A stretch of 64,000 bases of DNA from Myxococcota bacterium (GTDB taxonomy: Bacteria > Myxococcota_A > UBA9160 > SMWR01): positions 1-64,000 of the forward strand of contig JBCCEW010000024.1 of NCBI GenBank assembly GCA_039030075.1, written 5' to 3'. Position 1 is the first letter of the stretch. Every line of letters starts with the position of its first letter. Below the pieces are notes generated by a model. It had not been told where the DNA came from. It ran no database searches and worked only from the letters and a program-made list of their open reading frames with translations. A program made the position numbers and the translations under genes. Positions 34,162-42,373 of the stretch are shown in pieces.

Positions 34162-35103
34162 TCAGTTCCCGTTCTGAAGGGCGCGCCGGACGAAGTGGCG
34201 CGTGAGCGGGAGCCGGGCCACGGCCTCCTCGCGCATCTCCTGACCGTCGCCGGTCCGAATCCACGCGCCGAGCTGTCCGGCCTCGCAGCCGGGACATTCG
34301 GAGAGGCGGATCCGCATCCGCACCGGGAGCTTCTCGGCCTCCCGCATCGCGATCGCGCGTTCGGTCGCGGACGCGGCGAAACCGGCGGCATCGCCATCGG
34401 TCGCGAGCTCGGTGAGTGCCTGAGCGTGATCGAGGGACTCTTGCAGGCAGCTCTGCTGACTCGCCTCGTAGTTCTCGCGTTCTGCGGCATCGAGCTTGCG
34501 GAGCTTCTGGGCCGGCAGGCTGGCCGCGAACCACAGGGACTGACGGTCGCGCATGTAGAGCGCGCACGGCTCGCAGTAGGGCTTGTCGCGCAAGGCGATC
34601 GGCCCGAAGAGACTCGCACCCGCGAAGCCCACGACTTCCAGGACGCGCAGCACGTACCCATAGCCGCCCAGGGCGAACCCGGCGCTGCCGTCGTCCTCGT
34701 TGAACGCGTAGGAGCGGGTGAGCAGATCGAAGTAGGCCCAGAACGAGACCTGCGACCCGTCTTCCCACACGAGTTCCAACATCCGGAACTCGAGATACTG
34801 ACCGGCGAAGTAGGCACCAGTCTGGAGCACGACGATCGCCGCGAGCAGGCCGCCCGAGATCTTCACGCCGCTCCACCAGGAGCCGAGCGCGTATCCGCTC
34901 GACGCGATGGCGCCGACCAGGATGGCGCCAACCGGTACCGCGTAGAGCCAGTACCAGCCCATCACCTGGAAGTCGTCGAAGTGGAAGGCGGCCCCCTGGA
35001 CGCCGCCGAGCGCCAGGGCGGAGCTGGCGATGCCGCACAGGACCACGGCCACGGGGTTCGGAGCGCGGCCGGTTCCGGCCGCGAAGTCGGGGGAGGTCGA
35101 CAT
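34162..35103 (-). CDS. Unrecognised four-helix membrane protein with two CxxC motifs
   Basis: 313 aa. Four hydrophobic segments (about 18-42, 47-77, 83-107 and 143-170) are followed by a soluble C-terminal domain with YCEPCALYM (about 178) and LSECPGCEAG (about 270). The paired CxxC motifs suggest metal or redox chemistry at one face of the membrane. Good start: ATG with GAGGAG 6 nt upstream. I do not recognise a family. It stands between the DUF3604 gene and the thiolase gene with about 100 and 80 bp gaps. Confidence 0.65.
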   Translation of the reverse strand: MSTSPDFAAGTGRAPNPVAVVLCGIASSALALGGVQGAAFHFDDFQVMGWYWLYAVPVGAILVGAIASSGYALGSWWSGVKISGGLLAAIVVLQTGAYFAGQYLEFRMLELVWEDGSQVSFWAYFDLLTRSYAFNEDDGSAGFALGGYGYVLRVLEVVGFAGASLFGPIALRDKPYCEPCALYMRDRQSLWFAASLPAQKLRKLDAAERENYEASQQSCLQESLDHAQALTELATDGDAAGFAASATERAIAMREAEKLPVRMRIRLSECPGCEAGQLGAWIRTGDGQEMREEAVARLPLTRHFVRRALQNGN

Positions 35104-35181
35104 GGAGGGCTCCTCGGGTGGAGCCTCTCTTTTCGGAGGTTCGCGGCGCAGCCTGAAGAACGGGGCCGACGCCCTGGTGTG

Positions 35182-36372
35182 TCAGCGCGTGACGATCACC
35201 GAGGAGCCGTGGCCGAACAGGCCCTGATTCGCCGTGATTCCGGCCTTCGCGCCCTCGACTTGCCGGCCGCTTGCCTGTCCACGGATCTGCCAGGCGAGCT
35301 CGCAGACCTGGGCGATCGCCTGGGCCGGCACCGCCTCGCCGAAGCAGCCGAGGCCGCCCGAGGGATTCACCGGGATCTTGCCGCCGAGGGTGGTGTCGCC
35401 GTCGCGCAGCAGGCGCTCGGCTTCGCCGGGCTTGCAGAGACCGACGTTCTCGTACCAGTCGAGCTCGAGGGCCGAGGAGAGGTCGTAGACCTCGGCCATC
35501 GACATGTCTTCCGGCCCGAGGCCGCACTCTTCGTAGGCGGCGTAGGCGATCGAGTCCTTGAAGCCCTTGTCGGGCGCCTGGATCCCGGCGGCCGAGTCGG
35601 TGGCGAACTTCGGCATGTCGATCACGACGTCCGGGTAGGTGGGCGTGATCGTCGAGATCGCCGCGATCTTCGGGAAGTCGGTCGCGTGCTTGCGCGCGAA
35701 GTCGAGCGAGCTGAGGACGATCGCGGCGCCGCCGTCGCTGGTGGCGCAGATCTCGAAGAGGCGGAGCGGGTCGGCCACCAGCGGTGAGCCGAGCACCTCT
35801 TCTTCGGTGAAGACCTTCTTGTAGCGAGCATTCGGGTTCGCGTGCCCGTGCTTGCTGTTCTTCACCTTGATGTGGGCGAAGTCCTGCTCGGTGGCGCCGA
35901 AGAGGTCCATGCGGCGGCGCGCGTAGAGGCCGAAGTAGGTGGGGTTGGTCGCGCCGAGCAGGCGGAAGCGCAGCCAGTCGGGGTCGAGGGTGCGCTCGCC
36001 CTTGTTCGGCGCGAGGAAGCCCTTCGGCGTGGTGTCGGCGCCGACCACGAGCGCGACGTCACACATGCCGGCCAGGATCCGCGTGCGCGCGGCTTCGAGG
36101 GCCTGGGTGCCGCTGGCGCAGGCCGCGTAGTTGCTCGAGATCGGAATGCCCGTGTAGCCGAGGGCCTGGGCGAAGCTCGAAGCGGCGACATAGCCCGGAT
36201 AGCCGTTGCGGACCGTCTCACCGGCGGCGAGGAACTCGACCCGGCGGTAGTCGACGCCGGCGTCGTCCAGCGCGGCCTTCGCCGCGTGCACGCCGTACTC
36301 GACGAAGTTGCGCCCCCACTTGCCCCAGGGATGCATGCCGACCCCGAGGATCGCGACTTCATGATTGGCCAT
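35182..36372 (-). CDS. Thiolase-superfamily lipid-transfer protein (SCP-x/Ltp type)
   Basis: 396 aa thiolase fold of the SCP-x/lipid-transfer group. Cys85 in SNYAACASGTQAL is the nucleophile; IPVNPSGGLGCFGEAVPAQA and GLFGHGSSV supply the C-terminal elements. Related proteins in steroid degraders are beta-ketothiolases or retro-aldolases that need a DUF35 partner, and the neighbouring gene 75 bp upstream encodes exactly such a protein. Likely role: C-C cleavage of a steroid or fatty acyl-CoA. ATG at 36372 is the conserved start; the extension to 36420 is Arg/Pro-rich. Confidence 0.87.
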   Translation of the reverse strand: MANHEVAILGVGMHPWGKWGRNFVEYGVHAAKAALDDAGVDYRRVEFLAAGETVRNGYPGYVAASSFAQALGYTGIPISSNYAACASGTQALEAARTRILAGMCDVALVVGADTTPKGFLAPNKGERTLDPDWLRFRLLGATNPTYFGLYARRRMDLFGATEQDFAHIKVKNSKHGHANPNARYKKVFTEEEVLGSPLVADPLRLFEICATSDGGAAIVLSSLDFARKHATDFPKIAAISTITPTYPDVVIDMPKFATDSAAGIQAPDKGFKDSIAYAAYEECGLGPEDMSMAEVYDLSSALELDWYENVGLCKPGEAERLLRDGDTTLGGKIPVNPSGGLGCFGEAVPAQAIAQVCELAWQIRGQASGRQVEGAKAGITANQGLFGHGSSVIVTR

Positions 36373-36447
36373 TCGGATTCTCCTGCGAGAGCGGGGTCGC
36401 CGCGGCGGGCACCACCGCACGGGGTAGGGTGAGCTGGGTGGGGTGGG

Positions 36448-36885
36448 TCAGGCCGCGACGGGCTTCCACTTCCAGATGATGTGTTCGTGCTCGTCGTCCT
36501 CGAAGAGGGTGTCGAGGATGAGTTCCATCTCCATCCCCACTTCGAGCGATTCCGGGTCGACGCCGGGAGCCAGCTGCCCCAGTACAACCATGCGCTCCTC
36601 GGGCAGCTCGACCGCGGCGACGGTGTAGGGCTCGAAGGGCTCGGCTGACACGTAGGGCGCCGGCGGCTGGTAGTGATTCGTCGTGTAGGACCACAGCTTG
36701 CCGCGACGCGACAGCGGCGCCTCCTGCAGCTCCGCGCCCGCGTAGCCCGGGGCGGCGGAGATGGCGACGTCCTTCGGGAAGAAGTAGCTGCCGCTCTGGG
36801 GATCGTGCAGGCCGAGCAGCCGGGGTTCGTCGTCCATCGTGAACCAGTTCTCGATGGCGGGAATGCGGGTCTTCTCGGGGGGCAT
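36448..36885 (-). CDS. DUF35 OB-fold protein, zinc ribbon degenerate
   Basis: 145 aa. The order is a short N-terminal helix, the ribbon region (LGLHDPQSGSYFFP), and an OB-like beta-barrel with YTVAAVELPEERMVVLGQL and MEMELILDTLF. DUF35 proteins normally hold two CxxC pairs in the ribbon; none is left here. DUF35 partners are required by thiolase-like retro-aldolases such as Ltp2, and the gene is next to a thiolase of that superfamily, so complex formation is expected. ATG at 36885 has GAAGGA upstream. Confidence 0.8.
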   Translation of the reverse strand: MPPEKTRIPAIENWFTMDDEPRLLGLHDPQSGSYFFPKDVAISAAPGYAGAELQEAPLSRRGKLWSYTTNHYQPPAPYVSAEPFEPYTVAAVELPEERMVVLGQLAPGVDPESLEVGMEMELILDTLFEDDEHEHIIWKWKPVAA

Positions 36886-36948
36886 GGGTCGGTCCTTCGG
36901 TTTGGCGTCGGGGGAGAGGTGTAGCACGGGGCGCGTCTTGCCCGGGGC

Positions 36949-38499
36949 CTAGATCGCGCGCTCCCGGTCCTTCCAGTATGGATCGCGCAGCTTGCGCACG
37001 TAGAGCTTCCCCGAGGCGTGGCGGGGCAGGGTGGTCTCGAAGTCGATGCTGCGGGGCACCTTGTAGCGGGCGATGCGCTCGCGGGCCCAGTCGAGGATCG
37101 CCGTCTCGAGCGCCTCACTCGCGGTCTCGCCCGGCATCAGCTCGACGGCGGCCTTCACGCTCTCACCCCATTCGTCGTCCGGGATCCCGAACACCGCGAC
37201 GTCGGCGATCGCCGGGTGCTCTTGCAGCGCGGCTTCGACCTCGGCGGGATAGATGTTCACGCCGCCCGAGATGATCATGTGCGACTTACGGTCCGCGAGG
37301 TAGACCCAGCCGTCTTCGTCGACGCGACCGATGTCGCCGATCGTGAAGGTGTAGTCGTCGAGGAAGCTCTCGGCCGTCTTCTCGGGCGCGCCGTGGTACG
37401 CGAACCAGTGGGGCGTCGTCTTGTGACGGGCGTAGAGCAGCCCGTTCTCGCCCGGCGGCAGGCGTTTGCCGGCGTCGTCGGCGGCGAAGAGATCGAAGGC
37501 CGGCAGCATCTTTCCCACTGTGGACGGGTGCTCCATCCATTCCTTCGAGTTCGCGAGGGTCATCACGCCGCTCTCGGTGGACCCCCAGTACTCGACCAGG
37601 ATCGGGCCCCACCAGTCGATCATGCGCTCCTTCACCGGACGGGCGATCGGCGCGGCGCCGTGGAGCACGAGGTGCAGCGCCGGCGCCGAGAAGCGCGCTC
37701 GCTCGTCCTCGGGCAGGTCGAGCAGGCGCACGAACATCGTCGGGACGAGGTGGGTCTGACCGACCTCGCGCTCCTGGAGGAGCCGAAGCGCTTCGCCGGC
37801 GTCCCAGCGCGGCATGACCAGGATCGGCGCGCCCGTCGACTGGCCGTAGATCGCGAACATCAACGGCGAGGCGTGGTAGCAGGGGCCCGTGATCAGGTGG
37901 GGACCCGGTCCGTCGAGCCCGGTGTTGCGCGCGTAGGCGCGCTGGCCCTCGCGCGCTGCGCCGAGGCTCGGGGGCCGGTGCCGCTGCACGCCTTTGGGCC
38001 GGCCGGTGGTGCCGCTCGTGTAGATCATCGGGCCGCCGGCGGGATCTTCCGCACGGAAGGGCGTGTCCGAGGCGTCGGCGAGGCCCGCCTCGAAGCCGTC
38101 TCCCGTGCTGACGACCGGGCCGTCGAACACGGCCTGCGCGAGCGCGGCGTAGTCCGGGTCGGTGAACAGCACCCGGGCGTCGGAGTCGGCCACCACGTAG
38201 GCGACCTCCTCCTGGGACAGGTGCCAGTTGATCGGCGTGAGCCACACCCCGGCCTGGATCGAGGCGAGCATCAGCTCCACGCACTCGGCGCGGTTGCCCA
38301 TCAGGGTGGCGATGCGGTCGCCCGGTCTCGCGCCGAGTTCGTGGATCCAGCGCGCGAGGCGCGTGGTGCGATCGGCGAGCTCGGCCCAGCTGCGCTGCAG
38401 GTGGCCGTCGTCGAGGGCCAGACCCTGGGGATCGGAGTCGCACTGGGCGTCGAAGAGCATGGGGGAGGGGGCCTCGCTGCCGGAGAGCGCGTTGGTCAC
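36949..38499 (-). CDS. Acyl-CoA synthetase (AMP-forming, FadD type)
   Basis: 516 aa ANL-superfamily ligase. P-loop MIYTSGTTGRPKG (about 158-170), EYWGSTESG (about 297-305), TIGDIGRVDEDGWVYLADRKSHMIISGGVNIYPAEVE (hinge) and PRHASGKLYVRKLRDPYW (catalytic Lys) are all present. It activates a carboxylate to its CoA thioester. The C-terminal RKLRDPYW resembles FadD19/FadD4 rather than FadD3, so the substrate may be a side-chain acid or HIP; only experiment can say. GTG at 38499 is assumed; ATG at 38460 would also leave an intact enzyme. Divergent from ipdA. Confidence 0.88.
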   Translation of the reverse strand: MTNALSGSEAPSPMLFDAQCDSDPQGLALDDGHLQRSWAELADRTTRLARWIHELGARPGDRIATLMGNRAECVELMLASIQAGVWLTPINWHLSQEEVAYVVADSDARVLFTDPDYAALAQAVFDGPVVSTGDGFEAGLADASDTPFRAEDPAGGPMIYTSGTTGRPKGVQRHRPPSLGAAREGQRAYARNTGLDGPGPHLITGPCYHASPLMFAIYGQSTGAPILVMPRWDAGEALRLLQEREVGQTHLVPTMFVRLLDLPEDERARFSAPALHLVLHGAAPIARPVKERMIDWWGPILVEYWGSTESGVMTLANSKEWMEHPSTVGKMLPAFDLFAADDAGKRLPPGENGLLYARHKTTPHWFAYHGAPEKTAESFLDDYTFTIGDIGRVDEDGWVYLADRKSHMIISGGVNIYPAEVEAALQEHPAIADVAVFGIPDDEWGESVKAAVELMPGETASEALETAILDWARERIARYKVPRSIDFETTLPRHASGKLYVRKLRDPYWKDRERAI

Positions 38500-38710
38500 C
38501 CGAGCGTGACGGGTTTCCCTTGCGGGGACGGCCGTTTACAGAAACGGAACGTCTCGTTATCTTACTCGCCGCTCGGCGCTGCCGCAGCGCTGCGCCCCGA
38601 AAACGGATCGCGGAACCGACCCGGAACCGCGCCGCGACTCCCCCGCGTGCCAGGCCCCGCGCATTGCCGAGGGCCTCGGGGACGCGACGGGTCCGGAGCC
38701 AGGAGACCCG
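38500..38710. other. Divergent promoter region between fadD-type and ipdA genes
   Basis: 211 bp. Contains the ipdA promoter at 38535-38562. An AACG...CGTT inverted pair (38544-38558 region) overlaps its spacer and could bind a regulator; the TetR palindrome of 13399-13418 is not repeated here. Confidence 0.45.
38535..38562 (+). promoter_or_regulatory. Promoter of the ipd operon (TTTACA-16-TTATCT)
   Basis: TTTACA at 38535-38540 and TTATCT at 38557-38562, spacer 16, in a local A+T-rich island. It implies a leader of about 140 nt before ipdA. Confidence 0.55.
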
Positions 38711-39559
38711 ATGGACAAACGCACCTCGCTCACCGAGGCGGTCGGCGAGCTTCGCGACGGCATGACCATCGGGATCGGTGGTTGGGGTTCGCGTCGCAAG
38801 CCGATGGCGGTCGTGCGCGAGATCCTGCGCACCGACCTGAAGGACCTCACGATCGTCTCCTACGGTGGGCCCGACATCGGGATCCTGTGTGCCGCGGGCC
38901 GGGTCCGGAAGGCCTGCTTCGGCTTCGTCTCCCTCGATTCGATTCCCCTGGAGCCCCATTTCCGGAAGGCGCGACAGGAAGGCTCGATCGAGACCTTCGA
39001 GCTCGACGAGGGCATGTTCCAGTGGGGCCTGTACGCGGCGGCGACCCGGCTGCCCTTCCTGCCCACGCGCGCGGGCCTCGGCTCCGACGTGCTGACCCTG
39101 AACCCCGAGCTCGAGACGGTTCAGTCGCCCTACGACGACGGCGAGACGCTGGTAGCGATGCCCGCCCTCGAGCTCGACGTCGCCTTCGTCCACATGAACC
39201 GGGCCGATGCCCAGGGAAACGGCCAGTTCCTGGGGCCCGACCCGTTCTTCGACGACCTCTTCTGTATGGCGGCGAAGCAGCGCTTCCTGACCTGCGAGCA
39301 GCTGATCCGCACCGAGGACTTCCTCACGGAAGGCAGCGTTCACACCCTGCTGCTCAACCGCACGATGGTCGACGGCGTGATCGAGACGCCGAACGGCGCG
39401 CACTTCACCGAGTGCCCGCCCGACTACGGTCGCGACGAGCCCTTCCAGAAGGAGTACGCCGCGACGGCGAAGGATCCGTCGGCCTGGGAGAGCTTCTACG
39501 CGAAATACCTGGCCCTCGACAGCGAGGCCGAGTACCAGAAGGCGGTGGCGGCGAAATGA
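38711..39559 (+). CDS. ipdA: IpdA, alpha subunit of the steroid ring-opening CoA-dependent hydrolase
   Basis: 282 aa. The start MDKRTSLTEAVGELRDGMTIGIGGWGSRRKPMA and the segments SYGGPDIGILCAAG and GFVSLD match, from memory, mycobacterial IpdA (Rv3551) closely. IpdAB has a CoA-transferase fold but hydrolyses a C-C bond of COCHEA-CoA, opening the last steroid ring (ring C). ATG has AGGAG 5 nt upstream. The gene overlaps ipdB by ATGA, as expected for a 1:1 complex. It is the first gene of a nine-gene plus-strand run to 47537. Confidence 0.92.
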   Translation: MDKRTSLTEAVGELRDGMTIGIGGWGSRRKPMAVVREILRTDLKDLTIVSYGGPDIGILCAAGRVRKACFGFVSLDSIPLEPHFRKARQEGSIETFELDEGMFQWGLYAAATRLPFLPTRAGLGSDVLTLNPELETVQSPYDDGETLVAMPALELDVAFVHMNRADAQGNGQFLGPDPFFDDLFCMAAKQRFLTCEQLIRTEDFLTEGSVHTLLLNRTMVDGVIETPNGAHFTECPPDYGRDEPFQKEYAATAKDPSAWESFYAKYLALDSEAEYQKAVAAK

Positions 39560-40320
39560 GCGACGCAACCCGAGCCGAAGTGTGTGCGATCGCGATTGCC
39601 GAGTGCTTTCGCGACGACGGCGAGATCCTGGTCTCTCCGATCGGGAACCTGCCCCAGATCGGGGCGCGCCTGGCGCGTTCGACCTTCGCACCGGACCTGT
39701 TGATGACCGACGGCGTGGCGCCGCTGCTCGCCAACGTGCTGCCAGTGAGCGGGAGCGATCGGCCCGACCCGGTCGTCGAAGGCTGGCTCCCCTACCGGAG
39801 GGTCTTCGACAACCTCTGGTCGGGACGCCGGCACGTGATGATGGGCGCCACCCAGATCGATCGCTACGGCAACCAGAACATCGCCTGCATCGGAGACTAC
39901 GCGAAGCCGAAGGCCCAGCTGCTGGGCATGCGCGGCGCGCCGGGCAACACCATCAACCACACCACCAGCTACTGGGTGCCCGGCCACTCGGACCGGGTCT
40001 TCGTGCCGAAGGTCGATGTAGTCACGGGCATCGGCTACGACCGCGCCCGCGAGCTCGGCGAGCGCGCCACCCGCTTCCACGAGATTCGTCGCGTCGTCTC
40101 GAGCCTGGGCGTCTTCGACTTCCAGACCGACGACCAGCGCATGCGCATCGCGTCGGTGCACCCCGGTGTCTCGGTGCAGGACGTCGTCGACAACACCGGC
40201 TTCGAGCTGGTGGTGCCGAGCGACGTCCCCACGACGCGCGAACCGACCGCGGAAGAGCTGCGGCTCTTGCGCGAAGTGATCGACCCGGGCGGACTCGCGA
40301 ACGGCGAAGTCCGCGCCTGA
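39556..40320 (+). CDS. ipdB: IpdB, beta subunit of the steroid ring-opening CoA-dependent hydrolase
   Basis: 254 aa CoA-transferase beta-type fold. VSPIGNLPQIGARLARSTFAPDLLMTDG, MMGATQIDRYGNQNIACIGDYAKPKAQLLG and GAPGNTINHTTSYWVPGHS are present, whereas the SENG-type Glu motif of ordinary beta-ketoacyl-CoA transferases is absent, as expected for IpdB, which hydrolyses rather than transfers CoA. Starts inside the ipdA stop (ATGA) and is followed 10 bp later by echA20. Confidence 0.92.
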   Translation: MSDATRAEVCAIAIAECFRDDGEILVSPIGNLPQIGARLARSTFAPDLLMTDGVAPLLANVLPVSGSDRPDPVVEGWLPYRRVFDNLWSGRRHVMMGATQIDRYGNQNIACIGDYAKPKAQLLGMRGAPGNTINHTTSYWVPGHSDRVFVPKVDVVTGIGYDRARELGERATRFHEIRRVVSSLGVFDFQTDDQRMRIASVHPGVSVQDVVDNTGFELVVPSDVPTTREPTAEELRLLREVIDPGGLANGEVRA

Positions 40321-40330
40321 GGGGAAGACC

Positions 40331-41086
40331 ATGGCTTTCCGCTCCGACGTCCAGGACGGCATCGCCGAACTCGTCATCGACAACCCGCCGGTGAATGCCC
40401 TGACCACCCAGGGGTGGCTCGACTTCGCTCGCGAGATCGCACGCCTGGGCGAGAGCTCCGACGTGCGGGTGCTGCTGATCCGCGCCGATGGGCGAGGCTT
40501 CCAGTGCGGGGTCGACGTGAAGGAGCTCGCGGCGGACGGCTCGAAGATCGTCGACGCGAACCGGGGCTGCTACGAGACCTTCGGCAACATCTACGACTGC
40601 CCGGTACCGGTGATCTCGGCCGTGCACGGCTACTGCCTGGGCGGCGGAATCGGGATCGCCGGGTCGAGTGACTTCGTGCTCGCGTCCGAGGACGCCACCT
40701 TCGGCCTGCCCGAGATCGATCGGGGCGCGATGGGAGCCGCGACCCATGCGATGCGCATGTTCGGGGTCCAGGAGGCCCGCCGCATGCTGCTCACCGGCGA
40801 GCCGATCGACGCGGCCGAAGCGCTGCGCCTGGGCGGCCTGCTCTCGGTGGTCCCGGCAGAGAAGCTGCGCGATGCCGCGCTGGAGCTGGCGACGAAGATC
40901 GCGACCAAGAGCCCGGTGGCCGTGCGCGCGGCGAAGGCCTCGCTGAACGGCATCGAACTGCTCGATCCGAAACAGAGCTACCGGTTCGAGCAGGGCTTCA
41001 CGCTCGAGCTGTACACGATGGGCGACTCCCAGGAAGCCCGCGACGCCTTCGTCGAGAAGCGCGACGCGAAGTTCGACGACGAGTAG
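40331..41086 (+). CDS. echA20: EchA20-like crotonase, steroid ring D hydrolase
   Basis: 251 aa. IDNPPVNALTTQGWLDF, GRGFQCGVDVKEL, ANRGCYETFGNIYDCPVPVISAVHGYCLGGGIG and ATFGLPEIDRGAMGAATH match, from memory, M. tuberculosis EchA20 (Rv3550). EchA20 hydrolyses the five-membered ring of HIEC-CoA to give COCHEA-CoA, the substrate of IpdAB. Its place directly after ipdAB supports this role. RYRMEQGF-type C-terminus (SYRFEQGFTLEL) is also conserved. Confidence 0.88.
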   Translation: MAFRSDVQDGIAELVIDNPPVNALTTQGWLDFAREIARLGESSDVRVLLIRADGRGFQCGVDVKELAADGSKIVDANRGCYETFGNIYDCPVPVISAVHGYCLGGGIGIAGSSDFVLASEDATFGLPEIDRGAMGAATHAMRMFGVQEARRMLLTGEPIDAAEALRLGGLLSVVPAEKLRDAALELATKIATKSPVAVRAAKASLNGIELLDPKQSYRFEQGFTLELYTMGDSQEARDAFVEKRDAKFDDE

Positions 41087-41117
41087 CTCCCCGAAAACAC
41101 CGCGAAGGCGACTCTCC

Positions 41118-42278
41118 GTGGATCTCACCTACACCCCCGCACAGCAGGCCTTTCGCACCGAGGTGCGCGACTGGCTCGGTGCCCACGTCCCGAAGGAGCC
41201 CCTCGCGTCCTTCGACACGAAGGAAGGCTTCGAGGCGCACCGTGAGTGGGAGCACGTGCTCAACGATGGCGGCTACGCGATGGTGCCCTGGCCCGTCGAG
41301 TATGGCGGGCGTGGGGCGAACCTCCTCGAGTGGCTGATCTTCGAAGAGGAGTACTACCGGGCGGGTGCGCCGAAGCGGGTGAACCAGAACGGGATCTTCC
41401 TGCTCGGTCCCACCATCATGGAGTATGGGACGCCGGACCAGAAGGCACGCTTCCTGCCGAAGATGGCCGCGAGCGAAGAGGTCTGGGCCCAGGGCTGGTC
41501 CGAGCCCAACGCGGGCAGCGACATGGCCAACATCCAGGCCACGGCGATCCGCGACGGCGATCACTACGTGATCAACGGTCAGAAGACCTGGGCGTCGCGC
41601 GGTGCCTACGCCGACTGGTTGTTCGGGATGTTCCGCACCGACCCCGAGAGCGAGCGACACCGCGGGCTGACCTTCGTCCTGGTGCCGCTGGACCTGCCCG
41701 GCGTCACGGTGCGACCGATCGCGCAGCTCGACGGTCTGCCGGGCTTCGCCGAGGTGTTCCTCGACGACGTCCGGGTGCCGGTCGAGAACCGGCTCGGCGA
41801 CGAAGGGAAGGGCTGGCAGGTCGCGATGGCGACGGCCGGTTTCGAGCGCGGCCTGATGCTGCGCAGCCCCGCGCGCTTCCAGGAAACCGCGCGGCGCTTG
41901 ATCGATCTCTATCGCGATCACGCGGCCGAGGCGGCGCCGGGCGTCCGCGAGGCGGTGGTCGACTGTTGGAGCCAGGCCGAGGCCTACACGCTCGAGACCT
42001 ACCGCACCGTGTCGCGCCTGCTCGCGGGTGCGAAGATCGGCTCCGAGGCGAGCCTCAACAAGATCTTCTGGTCCGAGCTCGACCTGCGCATGCACGAGAT
42101 CGCGCTCCAGATCCTCGAAGAGCGCGGGCAGCTCTTGCCCGGCGCGCCGGCCGCGGGCGACGTGGGCAGCTGGCTCGACGGCTACCTGTTCGCACTGTCG
42201 GGACCGATCTACGCGGGCACCAACGAGATCCAGCGCAACATCATCGCCGAGCGCATCCTCGGCATGCCCCGGGCCTGA
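41118..42278 (+). CDS. ipdE1: IpdE1-like acyl-CoA dehydrogenase, alpha subunit (FadE30)
   Basis: 386 aa; GTG start. GWSEPNAGSDMANIQATA (about 131-148), TWASRGAYADWLFGMFRT, catalytic Glu in GFERGLMLRS (about 246) and GTNEIQRNIIAERILGMPRA. Resembles FadE30/IpdE1, which with IpdE2 dehydrogenates 5-OH-HIC-CoA in HIP catabolism. The next gene encodes a shorter beta-type ACAD, so the pair should form the IpdE1-IpdE2 heterotetramer. One repeat copy lies in the gap between them. Confidence 0.85.
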   Translation: MDLTYTPAQQAFRTEVRDWLGAHVPKEPLASFDTKEGFEAHREWEHVLNDGGYAMVPWPVEYGGRGANLLEWLIFEEEYYRAGAPKRVNQNGIFLLGPTIMEYGTPDQKARFLPKMAASEEVWAQGWSEPNAGSDMANIQATAIRDGDHYVINGQKTWASRGAYADWLFGMFRTDPESERHRGLTFVLVPLDLPGVTVRPIAQLDGLPGFAEVFLDDVRVPVENRLGDEGKGWQVAMATAGFERGLMLRSPARFQETARRLIDLYRDHAAEAAPGVREAVVDCWSQAEAYTLETYRTVSRLLAGAKIGSEASLNKIFWSELDLRMHEIALQILEERGQLLPGAPAAGDVGSWLDGYLFALSGPIYAGTNEIQRNIIAERILGMPRA

Positions 42279-42311
42279 CGATGAACTCACACCGTCGACC
42301 GAGGATCATGA

Positions 42312-42364
42312 CCGCAAGCGGCCTCTGGGGCCGCGCGCCGCGAGGCGAAGCCGAGCAAAGTTCA
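42312..42364 (+). repeat. Interspersed hairpin repeat, copy 2
   Basis: 53-bp copy. CCGCAAG, stem GCGGCC with a tctgg-type loop and GGCCGC, then CGCC-GCGA-GGCG and AAGCCGAGCAAAGTTCA. The last base is the A of the ipdE2 start codon, so the element ends exactly where translation begins. Confidence 0.75.
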
Positions 42365-42373
42365 TGAACTTTG
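42356..42373. repeat. 18-bp perfect palindrome over the ipdE2 start codon
   Basis: CAAAGTTCATGAACTTTG is identical to its reverse complement. The ATG (42364-42366) lies at its centre. It can act as a DNA operator or fold into an RNA hairpin that hides the start codon. There is no clear Shine-Dalgarno sequence in front. Confidence 0.7.

Noticed and set aside
36886-36927. Earlier start for the DUF35 protein
   Set aside because: The extension MLHLSPDAKPKDRP is not family-like, while ATG at 36885 has a proper ribosome binding site.
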